From contig LSSL01001379.1 in the NCBI GenBank assembly GCA_001953115.1, positions 5,233 to 20,002 on the forward strand: DNA of 14,770 nucleotides. The letters run 5' to 3'. How positions within the stretch are numbered: position 1 is the first letter of the stretch; each line of letters opens with the position of its first letter. Shown piece by piece: positions 1-7,791 of this stretch. The DNA is from Smittium mucronatum (taxonomy: Eukaryota; Kickxellomycota; Harpellomycetes; Harpellales; Legeriomycetaceae). Made by a program: the position numbers and the translations under genes. Below the pieces are notes generated by a model, which did not search any database, was not told the origin of the DNA, and saw only the letters and a list, made by a program, of their open reading frames with translations.

Positions 1-129
1 CTGTGCTAAACGATCTTTTCCTCCTGTTTCGAGATGGTACTCCTCTGGAATCGCTGTTATCCTAATCAGTGTGAGCTATCTCCACTACTCCCAACCAAGA
101 GTAATACAACGCCTCGTGAAATTTTAGTC

Positions 130-153
130 TAGTGTACTTCGAAAAGTACACTA
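130..153. repeat. Perfect 10-bp hairpin with CGAA loop
   Basis: The arm AGTGTACTT (131-139) and its reverse complement AAGTACACT (144-152) flank the loop CGAA, and the outer bases 130 and 153 also pair. The arms match perfectly, which is unusual in the surrounding degraded sequence. It could be a transposon end, a structured RNA or a regulatory palindrome. Nothing in the sequence decides between these. Confidence 0.6.
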
Positions 154-158
154 TTAAG

Positions 159-194
159 CCCCTAAACCACGGCAAGTTATTGCACTTTTAGGGG
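159..194. repeat. Two-tier stem-loop next to the first hairpin
   Basis: An 8-bp outer stem CCCCTAAA (159-166) pairs with TTTAGGGG (187-194). Inside it a second 4-bp stem GCAA/TTGC closes on GTTA. It begins six bases after the first hairpin ends, so the two form a compact paired structure at 130-194. The function is unknown. Confidence 0.5.
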
Positions 195-250
195 TATATA
201 TCCATGAAAAAGATTATTTTGGCAATCATTTCGGAGTAATTTTTAATTAA

Positions 251-421
251 TTTAAATATTCAGAGTCAGTTATAGAAACGCTCACAATCAAAGATCTCCT
301 AGGTATTCATAAGTCTAAGACAGCCGATCTTGCTGATCAAAGAAATATTATTCCAGTCGAAATGGGTTACATTTTCTATAAGAACGATTTTTTTCCGATC
401 CGTGGATCTAAAAATTGTTGA
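251..421 (+). pseudogene. Unidentified 56-codon open frame, possible coding remnant
   Basis: The frame is open from just after a TAA at 248-250 to a TGA at 419-421, with no ATG near its beginning. Its residues look protein-like, for example IKDLLGIHKSKTADLADQ followed by RNIIPVEMGYIFYKNDFF, with a mixed hydrophobic and charged composition rather than the Ile/Lys/Asn/Phe bias of chance AT-rich frames nearby. The GC content is also higher than in the flanks. I do not recognise the family. A second frame is open over 303-485, so chance cannot be excluded. If real, it is a fragment whose upstream part is lost or lies in another exon. A splice from the short ATG frame at 204 does not keep the reading frame. 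Confidence 0.3.
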
Positions 422-1508
422 GCTCGATAGTTTAATAATTATCTATCATTTTATAATTTCAATTAATTTTTTATGGCTTGCCCTATAGCACCCTTCTCGC
501 AAAAGAATAATAGCCAAAATATTTTAAAATCATAGTTTCTAAAGATGATAGAAAAAACAGATTCGTTCATGCTTTTCTCTGAATTAACGTAATTGATTGT
601 TTGATCATGGAACCGTCATCATACACTGCACATAGCTCAAGATTAGAATTTCTTAGAAATAATAAATGCACTTTTTGAACTGCGATTTATTTTTAATATT
701 AATTTAATTTACTTTTATTTAAAATAAGATACTTTTGGCGGATTTTTCTTGATTTATAGAGTCAACTTATTGACATTATGGTCTAAGGATATATGAAATA
801 TCTCCGTTATAGTGGTGACTTAATAAAAAAAATATTTATTTAAAGTTTAAAACTTTTTTTAACTGTGAAATTCTATATAAAATGATTTAAAAAAATTTAA
901 GATTATTTATCATATATTATATTTTTATTTGGAGTTTGATTATTTTAAATTCGGTTTTTGTACAATTTATAGTTTATTATTTTTTTAATAGTTGATTATT
1001 TATTGATTTCTATAAAGTTAACACTTTAAAACTTTAAAATATTTTTTTTAAAAAAAATAATATTTAATTTTAAGCCTTAAATACCATCTATTATAAAATT
1101 TTCTTTATTTTATTTTATAATCCATATCTTATGACATTAAATATACATTATTTAATTTAATTTATTTAAAATTTCTAGTAAAAAAAGAATTTATGTTTAT
1201 TGATTATCGGTTTGATTAGACTCAAAACTTAGATAAAAAAAATTTCTATTATAATAAATAAAATATTATTAACTTGGAGAAATAGTTTTTGTCTTTAAAA
1301 AATATGAGGAAATGAATTCCTCCTAATAATTATTTTCATTTTATAAGAATTCAACTCTAAAAAACAGAATTTTTATTATAAAAAATGTTAAAAAAAATTT
1401 GATGGGTTTGGGTGGTAAGGTTGTATACCAGTAGTCTTAATTCTAACATTCTGCTAATTTGTGGCCAACAAAAAACCTAATAAAATTAATCTTAAAAATT
1501 AAAAAAAA
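422..1508. other. AT-rich non-coding stretch
   Basis: This is very AT-rich sequence with many A and T runs and stops in all frames. I see no gene, repeat pair or RNA structure in it that exceeds what this composition gives by chance. A slightly G-rich patch lies around 1400-1430. Confidence 0.6.
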
Positions 1509-1859
1509 ATTCTCGAAGACTGTGGCCTGACCGGAATAGTTACATAATGACAAGCTTTTAAGCATATTTGGTCAGAAATCCGAACTTTAGAGCTAACATC
1601 TTTACAAGAAGTCATATCCAGATTGGAAAATTTTGATCCAACGAAACAATAGCAGTATGAAACGATTTATCAAAGATAAAAAGCAACTTCAAATAGTTTA
1701 AGATTGTTTTATGAAAATATTCAAATGAAATTAAGAATTTTAGGAACGTAAGATGTGATTTGAAGCAAATGGAACTTTGATATAAGTGATATTGTTCTGA
1801 TGGATAGTGTAAGTTGTAATGGTAATAAGGTTATTTTCGGGTATTTTCGGATATTTTAA
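1509..1859 (+). pseudogene. Possible broken coding remnant, family unknown
   Basis: One frame from 1509 to the TAA at 1857-1859 reads as 116 codons interrupted by six stops (the first two at 1545 and 1548). Between the stops the residues look like real protein, for example ILEDCGLTGIVT, then SEIRTLELTSLQEVISRLEN (about 1572-1631, probably helical), KATSNSLRLFYENIQMKLRI and SNWNFDIS-like sequence further on. About ten stops would be expected by chance at this base composition, so the statistical support is weak. The internal TAG, TAA, TAA and TGA codons that follow could each have arisen from Gln or Arg codons by C-to-T change, which fits the C shortage just downstream. I do not recognise the family. 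Confidence 0.3.
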
Positions 1860-3060
1860 TATACAGATTTTTCTCCATTATAATGGTAAAAAATAATACA
1901 GGCAGCGCAATAGAATGGGATTGGATTATTAAGAGCAATAAATTAAAGTAATAGTTTTTATTCTAGAAAATGTCTTGAAAGATAAAATTTTTGTTTTTTT
2001 AGGATGAAATTTTTACCAACTTAAATCGGACAGTAAAAAAAAAACGGTCCAATTTTTTTCAATAAGGGAAAAGTTTAAATGAGAATTTTTCAGTAGGTCG
2101 AATAAGTTCGCTTCAGTTTTTATATTATCAGCAAAAAAAATTGATAAGATTTGGATGGGGATGAATAGAAATTTCAGTTTTATAAAAGTATCATCATTGA
2201 TTAAATGTGGAATTAGACAGATGTTTTATGGAAACTGAATATTATTTAATAGTGTAATTAAGTGAGGAGATAAGAGAACTAGAAAAATCAGAATCCATAG
2301 TTTTTTAAATAAAATAACATCAAATATTATAGGATTATTTTTTTAAAGACTCTTAATTCAAGTTTTATGGATGAACGGATAAAAAAATAGCTTTACATTA
2401 GATTGGAAATATGTGGAATGATCGAAAATATAAAATTTAGGCCGAGGTGAATAAAAAAGAAAATTATTTAAATTAAAAAAATAAGAAGAAAGTGGCATGT
2501 GATAGGAAGGGTATTCATTTATAGAAGGATCGATCAGACATTGTTAATTGATTTTAAAACTTTTTTGAGGGAGATAAATATTATTTAGAGAGAGATTTTT
2601 TTACATAAAGACTTATCTCTAGAAATAAAAGATAGAGGAAGAAAATAGAGAAATAAAGTGTGACGGTATAAACGATCTTTTTTCTTTGTTTAATGCAGAA
2701 ATTAAGGCATACTAGATTTTAAGAGGCTGTTATCGGAATTTAATTGAGATTGAGAAAAATTAGGAGTACATTTTTTGTTATATTCGTAGTTTTTTCAATT
2801 AATGTACAAAATTTATTGGCATTGAGATTTTTTTTGGTAAATTCAATAAATAAAACAAAGGTAATTTGGGCGAATTTTTGTAAGTTAAATACATCGAGTC
2901 TCTTTTTAAGATAGGTAGATTTCATAAAGTCAATAAAAAATCGAGTATCGGGAAAATTTTTAGGTAATTTAGAGAAAAGAGAATTCGAGACGATAGGTTT
3001 TTATGTATTTATGTAAATATAAAGCATGAAATTAGGAAAATTAAATTTATTACCAGGATA
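1741..3060. other. Non-coding block with strong G over C excess
   Basis: Counting by hand gives about 244 G and 93 C on the + strand over these 1320 bases, whereas the DIRS interior is roughly balanced. No frame stays open long enough to call a gene. The best is a stretch near 2494-2600 that includes HVIGRVFIYRRIDQTLL and has one stop soon after. The block may be an old, strand-asymmetrically mutated element or gene. It ends about 110 bases before the DIRS left terminus. Confidence 0.5.
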
Positions 3061-3171
3061 AAAAAATATCATTTTATCATTTTACCTGGGATGGAGCGAT
3101 AATCTAACCCGTTGGTGGCTTCAAAAGGCACAATTTCTATGTCTTTCTATTGCTTTTTTTGAATTAAAAAC

Positions 3172-3384
3172 ATTATATTTCTGTTAATATTGTTTGATCT
3201 CTATAGAGCAAATATAAATATATATTATATGAGGAGAGGAGAAATACTAAGCTGTTGCCATCGTATTGGATAGTACTTAAAAAATTACAAGCCAATAAAA
3301 AAATGTGAAGTAAATGAACTCGAAAAAATAAAAAATTGTAAAGTAAGACTAGCACTATCATTATCATCTTTTCTTTCGCAAAGG
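3172..3384 (+). repeat. Left inverted terminal repeat of the DIRS element
   Basis: It matches the reverse complement of 7623-7791 in a series of blocks in the same order: 3172-3183 with 7780-7791 (12 of 12), TATTGGATAGTACT at 3264-3277 with 7737-7750 (14 of 14), AGCCAATAAAAA at 3290-3301 with 7711-7722 (12 of 12), TGTAAAGTA at 3337-3345 with 7658-7666 (9 of 9), and TTATCATCTT near 3361 with its complement near 7630-7640. It is longer than the right copy because bases from about 3184 to 3230 have no counterpart there. That segment is instead repeated directly in the internal complementary region. In DIRS elements the left repeat also carries the promoter; I could not identify promoter motifs here. 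Confidence 0.88.
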
Positions 3385-3446
3385 TACTCTGCCTACTATA
3401 AATATTTTCACCTTATTCAAAAAATATTTAAAATTCATTAAGAAAA

Positions 3447-4419
3447 ATGGATCAAGAAGAGATCATACAGGTACCAATTCTCCATGATCAAATCTAAGAG
3501 CTGACAGATATAGCTAGAAAACTCCTTAGTGAAAAAGAGGGTAACTCATATCCATGAGATCCTTACAATACAACAAGGATAAATTTGACATATTTGGCCA
3601 TCTACCCAGAGATTATTGAAGCTAATACTTTGATTTAGGGAGACTTCTTCCGTAAACCACTTTCAGAAGAAGAAAGGAAAGAGGATAGATAATCTTTTCC
3701 AAAGAGTATTTCAATGAAATACCATCCAATACCGCTTAATTATTCGGCATGAGCAGCAGTGAAAAATGCAGAAGATGCCCTAAATGGTATTAATGCTATT
3801 TTAGCTTAATCAACCCGCCCTATTGATTATTATGTTTATCTTAGAATCCAAGAAAACCCAGGACTTACAATTGACGGCCAGAATATAATTATTGCCAAAA
3901 CCATATGTGTTATTTTGGTGGTCATATATTAGATAATTACACAGAGAAGTCTGGAAAATTCCCCAAAAAGGGATGGAGCTTCCTGGGAATCCTAGCCAGC
4001 TTGTTGAATCATAAAAAAAATCGCCTATGGACAAGGACAATTTGGATAAACTCATTATAAGAAATAAACCGTAAAAACTCTCTGGAATTCGAAAGCCCTT
4101 TTTCTGGCGCCCGCAGTCTAATTCCCAAAACGGCAACTACAGCAAAACTACTCAGGAGAAAAATTAATACGCCGTACAAGCAACTGAACTCAACAATAAG
4201 AACTAAAAAAAGACAAATTTTCGAGGGAGAGGACGAGGCAGGGGGGGGGTCAATAGAACCCACGAAGGGTTTCCATTTAAGGGACTGCCTTGCAATGTTT
4301 TGATCAGTATGGGCCGGACTCATAGACAAAAAGGGAATCAGCAACATTTTTAAGAAGGAAATCCTAATTCAGTTCCGGAAGATGGAGTAGAGAAGCAAGG
4401 ATTGAGAGTTGAACCGTAA
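3447..4419 (+). pseudogene. Gag-like ORF1 remnant of the DIRS element
   Basis: This is the first ORF after the left terminal repeat, encoding the presumed structural protein. The ATG at 3447 opens MDQEEIIQVPILHDQ, then the frame is broken by stops (the first two are a TAA at 3495 and a TGA soon after). The family-typical block RPIDYYVYLRIQENPGL lies at about 3816-3866. Between 3900 and 3937 the frame shifts by one, and the next conserved block GMELPGNPSQLVES (3970-4011) is in the new frame. The C-terminal part is basic and ends in an arginine-glycine box (RGRGRGRGG, 4222-4248) within which lies a G9 run (4241-4249). The frame ends at the TAA at 4417. An RG box is a plausible RNA-binding tail for a Gag protein. 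The assignment rests on conserved motifs and position. The start codon is the first ATG after the repeat and is not otherwise supported. Confidence 0.85.
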
Positions 4420-4694
4420 TTTTCCTTTTATATAGCAGAGCCGCCTAGAGGGCCGAAGGCCATCCAGGCTCGACACGCCTCTAAAAAAAGGCTTAAAAGG
4501 TTAGACGAGTAATCCCTTGCGACCTCAACCGAATATTTTGATAGGGCCTCCACAGTTAACTATCGATCCGATCCTCAATAAGAGAATATCAGCACAGAGG
4601 CCTAACAGACCCTGAAGGAAGAGATATCCTCACTCCTGTCAATAAGACCATATAGGAAGTCAAGTGAATTGTTCCTGGATTATATAAAAACATG

Positions 4695-5340
4695 TTCTTC
4701 ATTCAAAAGAAGACAGGTGGGCTCAGACAAGTTATGGATCTAATGAAATAGAGCCAGCATGTAATGCAGAGGAATTTAAAAATGGAAACCTTAAGTCGAT
4801 ATTACAGATGGTTTTCCGGAAAGACTATACTGTCTCACTGGGTTTAGATGATAAATTCATATATATTCTGATTCAAAAAACCTGCAAGAAATTCCATCGG
4901 TTATAGTGAAACGGCTATATATCATAGTTAGCGTTCTTCCATTAGTAATTTCACCCAGCTCCCATACATTCACTAGGGTACTTTTCCCCGTTTTAACCTG
5001 GGCATGATATTAGATAATAAGAGTTTCAGCTTACGTAGACGACCTGCCAATTCTGGGAGAATCGAAGGAGACATGCAGCTCAAATGTCGCAAAAGTTTAC
5101 AACAAGCTGATATAATTGGATTACATGATCAGGGAAAGTAAGTCTTCTACCATTCCTGCTCAAAAAATTTAATATTTTTAATGTAGATCAACAAAAGGTA
5201 CATGATTCTGAAAGTCTCACATTAAAAAATCAGAGAACTACGCCATGAGACCTGCAAGCCGTTGGAAGAATGGACAAACTACACTAAAAATATTTGCAAG
5301 ATTTATTGGGAAAGCGCAAGCTATGTGAGTAGCCCTCCTT
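4695..5340 (+). other. Reverse transcriptase domain (within pol remnant)
   Basis: The fingers motif FFIQKKTGGLRQVMDL is at 4695-4742. A one-base loss near 4793 precedes KSILQMV. Motif A reads VSLGLDDKF, with Gly (GGT, 4841-4843) where the family has the catalytic Asp. Motif B lies in VSVLPLVISPSSHTFTRVL, one frame over (roughly 4925-4985). Motif C is intact as VSAYVDDLPILGES, with YVDD at 5032-5043. The connection FARFIGKAQAM is near 5293-5325. The YVDD box and the GGLR start fit DIRS reverse transcriptase better than Ty3 or LINE enzymes. Confidence 0.92.
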
Positions 5341-5469
5341 CTAGGTCATCCTATGCTACTAATGCCCCTGGAGCTCAAAAATACAGCTATATCTAAGCTG
5401 AGATCCTGGAAAAAAACAGTAACTTTTACAGACCCTGTGATACAGAATCTTATTTTATAAAAGAAAAAA

Positions 5470-5760
5470 ATAAACAAATGGAATGGGCAGTCAATATTTC
5501 CGAAAACCCCGGAACTGGAAATATTCACAGACTCAATCTACATGGCATGGGTTGTTATAATTGAATCCAAATTTCACTCAGAATTATGGATTCTACAAGA
5601 GTTATGAATGAACAAAAATTCCAAAGAGTTCTTGGCTATTCTCTCTGCCTTACTCCTAAGACTGTAATTGGAAGATCGGTTCTGATTTACTAAGAAAATT
5701 CCATGACGCTCTCATATATTCAAAATTTTGGTGGTTCTACATCTATGTAAATAACCGGTA
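5470..5760 (+). other. RNase H domain (within pol remnant)
   Basis: The frame of the YVDD box continues through a connection to PELEIFTDSIYMAWVVI, whose Asp (GAC, 5530-5532) fits the first catalytic residue. SKEFLAILSALLLRL follows, with Glu at 5626-5628 as the second. After a frame change the segment SYIQNFGGST (5712-5741) matches the family block that follows the third catalytic Asp. The Asp itself falls at the frameshift and is not readable here. Confidence 0.82.
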
Positions 5761-6159
5761 GTTTCAAATCACGCTTTTAATATTTCATCCAATAAAGAAA
5801 TCCTCCCACAAGTATAATTGAATTTTAGAAAATAGAAAATGGTATAAATAAGAAAGCTTAGACATTATGGAATGGCTAAGCTTTTCAATCTGTCTCGTTC
5901 CCCATCTTAATTATTTTTTACTAGTATACCTTTTTACCTTATATTATCCAAATTATCCCATTAAAACTGAACATAAAAATCTACCAAATTGTTGAAAATA
6001 GAAGAGATAATATGGCTTCACAGTTTACAGACCAAAACTCATCCACAGGCAACTTACATACCATCAGCACTAAACCCAGCTAATTTCCCAGCCGCCTAAA
6101 AGATCAGAAAGAATGATCAGTATCAAACCAAAAATTCACAATAATGAATTATCTTTTCG

Positions 6160-6500
6160 GCCCCCACGACGTGGAATTATTTGCTATCAAGTAGAACAAG
6201 AAATTTTAATCTTACTAAAGTTAATTTCCAGATAACCAGGCTATCGGTATGAATTAAATGGCGTTTAATCGAAAGAGTTGGAGGAGTTCTTATGCACACC
6301 CAACATGGAACTTGATATCAAAAGTTGTTCAGAAGGCCAAAAAAGAACTTTTGAAGGTTACAGAATTACAAAACTGTGGAAATCAGTGATCTGTTTCCAT
6401 ATTTAATGAAATATCAATTTCCCAGCCACTCCTTCTGAAGGCAAAGACAATAATTCCCGAACTCAGATGCCGAAAATCTCTGTTCACCAAGAAAAAAACA
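6160..6500 (+). other. Methyltransferase-like domain (within pol remnant)
   Basis: One frame runs from DVELFAIK (6168-6191) through a stop-rich part containing FPDNQAIGMN to AHPTWNLISKVVQKAKKE (6294-6347). This pattern (aspartate-led start, aromatic-Pro-Asp-rich middle, HPxWNL block) matches the region of DIRS polyproteins that resembles phage Dam-type adenine methyltransferases. Its role in the life cycle is not established. It carries several internal stops. Confidence 0.7.
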
Positions 6501-6506
6501 GGAATT

Positions 6507-7495
6507 TGATGCTTGGATAATCAGCGGCGTACCCTCAAAGGGCAAGGTCTGTCGGATCCTGCCATTGACATTTTCGCTTCAAAAAAACGATTTAGCAAGC
6601 GTAAATCAAAATAATATTATGTCTAAAGGGCTTTTTAAAGTAAAGAATCAGCAATAATATCTCATACAAAATATTGGCACCTCATGTAGTTAACTATATA
6701 GCTGAAATATACAAAGCAAACAGAATAAAATTATTCACAGTTCGAGCTTATAAAACAACACTGATAATGCTGTTTTAAAATCCAAATGCACACGAAAGCA
6801 CCAAACTGCTTAAGTAACTCTTCACCTGCTCGATGATGCATCACTTACGTAATATATTTGACCTAAGTTGCCATAAACCCGGTCATATTAGGATTCGCAG
6901 CTAGGAAAAAACTGATTAACTATCCGACAATAGTTCAACAGAAAAATTATGCTGGCTGTTAGCAGCTACATGATTCCTAAATGCTTCAGACATTCATCGC
7001 ATAGATGATACTAAGACGGTTATTTCTCAAGGGAATTTAAATCTAGTGATAGTTGCCCCAAAAAAAAAACGAAAAAAATACAAATAATTCGTTCCTGTCA
7101 GATCGGCAGACACTCAGATCAAATATTATTATCGGTTCACACATACGAAGTGTATTAAAAGAGGATAGCACAGATCCCATACCATAGTCCACATGTCAAA
7201 AACAGCCTCATTATAGTCTATATACTATTGAGATACCTAAACGAAAGTTCAAAGCCTCTCACTGTAGATAGTATCACATGGTACATAAACTCACTTTCGG
7301 AGCTTATTATCCGCCCAACAAACACACCAATGCCTATGGCATGTGCTATTGGAGTAACTATGGCATCTTCAGCAGGAGTCTTGGATAATGAAATTGTGAC
7401 GCATGCTTTTTTGGTCAAATTATTCTATATTATACTCATATTATAGAGTCAGAAGAGCTACCACTAGTAACTCAAATGACTATATTTTATTCTGA
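6507..7495 (+). pseudogene. DIRS tyrosine recombinase remnant
   Basis: This is the third ORF, encoding the phage-integrase-like enzyme that inserts the circular cDNA. The N-terminal part includes SDPAIDIFASKKRF (6552-6593). The core-binding part VNYIAEIYKANRIKLFTV (from 6689) lies in another frame. The first catalytic box reads LCWLLAAT, a stop, then FLNASDIHRIDD (about 6948-7009), with Asn (6980-6982) where the family has Arg. The longest open piece, 7228-7410, contains KPLTVDSITWYINSLSELI and the second box ACAIGVTMASSAG, with Cys (TGT, 7342-7344) in place of the expected Arg. After one extra T near 7408-7412, the HAFWSNYS box and SYYRV with the likely nucleophile Tyr (7442-7444) follow, then a TGA at 7493. 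At least four frame changes are needed to read it all. Confidence 0.88.
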
Positions 7496-7497
7496 AT

Positions 7498-7586
7498 TAA
7501 TTTAATATTTCCCCTCTCAGAAATATAATGTTTATATTTTTTGAGCAATTCAGAGCGAATATCAATAAATATTACATGAGGGGAGG
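7498..7586 (+). repeat. Internal complementary region of the DIRS element
   Basis: The first 32 bases (7498-7529) match the right terminus 7760-7791 directly at 29 of 32 positions. The next 58 bases (7529-7586) match the left terminus 3182-3239 without gaps at 46 of 58. The two matches meet at base 7529, so the region has the sequence of the right end joined to the left end. That is the expected design of the DIRS internal complementary region, which bridges the cDNA ends during circle formation. It lies between the recombinase stop and the right terminal repeat, its canonical place. Confidence 0.88.
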
Positions 7587-7622
7587 AAATATATTAATTA
7601 CCACACGCCCGCTACCATTTAT

Positions 7623-7791
7623 CTTTGCTGAAAGATGATAAGGATAGTACATTGGCGTACTTTACAGTTTATATATAAATTTTTTTTAGATAATTCATTT
7701 ACGTCACTTATTTTTATTGGCTAGTAATTTTCCTTTAGTACTATCCAATAAAATTTTAATAATTTAATATGACTCCTCTCAGAAATATAAT
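7623..7791 (-). repeat. Right inverted terminal repeat of the DIRS element
   Basis: It is the inverted counterpart of 3172-3384, with matching blocks listed under the left copy. It ends with CAGAAATATAAT at 7780-7791, which fixes the element terminus. It lacks the roughly 50-base segment found in the left repeat after the first 12 bases. Base differences between the copies show that both have mutated since insertion. Confidence 0.87.

Larger units (their letters stand above)
1..250. other. Unidentified less AT-rich segment at window edge
   Basis: This segment is visibly richer in G+C than the DNA that follows it and carries two adjacent hairpins (listed separately). Several frames on both strands are partly open over the first 120 bases, but none gave a recognisable protein. 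A short ATG frame at 204-238 stops after 11 codons. It may be the edge of a mobile element or gene cut by the window boundary. The identity is unknown. Confidence 0.4.
4440..6560 (+). pseudogene. DIRS pol remnant: reverse transcriptase, RNase H, methyltransferase-like
   Basis: This region follows gag directly and reads as a polyprotein if frameshifts are followed. The order is a weak N-terminal part (IGPPQLTIDPIL, 4541-4576), reverse transcriptase (about 4695-5340), RNase H (about 5470-5760) and a Dam-like adenine methyltransferase domain (about 6160-6500), the standard order for DIRS elements. The product would copy the element RNA into cDNA. Frames change at least near 4793, 4925, 5700 and again before 6160, with numerous TAA, TAG and TGA codons between. 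Both ends are approximate, and the 3' end overlaps the recombinase ORF as is common in the family. It is certainly non-functional. Confidence 0.88.
3172..7791 (+). mobile_element. Decayed DIRS-type tyrosine-recombinase retrotransposon
   Basis: The element is about 4.6 kb, close to the usual 5-6 kb of DIRS elements, and its full architecture is readable on the + strand: left inverted terminal repeat, gag, pol (reverse transcriptase, RNase H, methyltransferase-like), tyrosine recombinase, internal complementary region and right inverted terminal repeat. The two extreme ends carry a perfect 12-bp inverted match, ATTATATTTCTG at 3172-3183 against CAGAAATATAAT at 7780-7791. No flanking target duplication is seen, as expected for tyrosine-recombinase integration. 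Each ORF holds many stops and several frameshifts, and catalytic positions are changed, so the copy is inactive. From memory of the family, the conserved Gag and polymerase segments look closest to fungal (Mucoromycota-like) DIRS elements. That assignment is an inference. Confidence 0.93.

Noticed and set aside
236..263. Possible 28-base GT-AG intron joining the ATG frame at 204 to the frame at 251-421
   Set aside because: The joined frame reaches a TAG at once, and the length is below usual fungal introns.
3810..4347. Minus-strand open frames of 108 and 112 codons
   Set aside because: They lie antisense to the gag remnant, whose + strand motifs (RPIDYYV, GMELPG, RG box) are clear. They are shadows of the real frame.
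5346..5528. Minus-strand open frame of 60 codons
   Set aside because: It is antisense to the region between reverse transcriptase and RNase H, which is identified on the + strand.
7218..7418. Minus-strand open frame of 66 codons
   Set aside because: It is antisense to the open part of the tyrosine recombinase.
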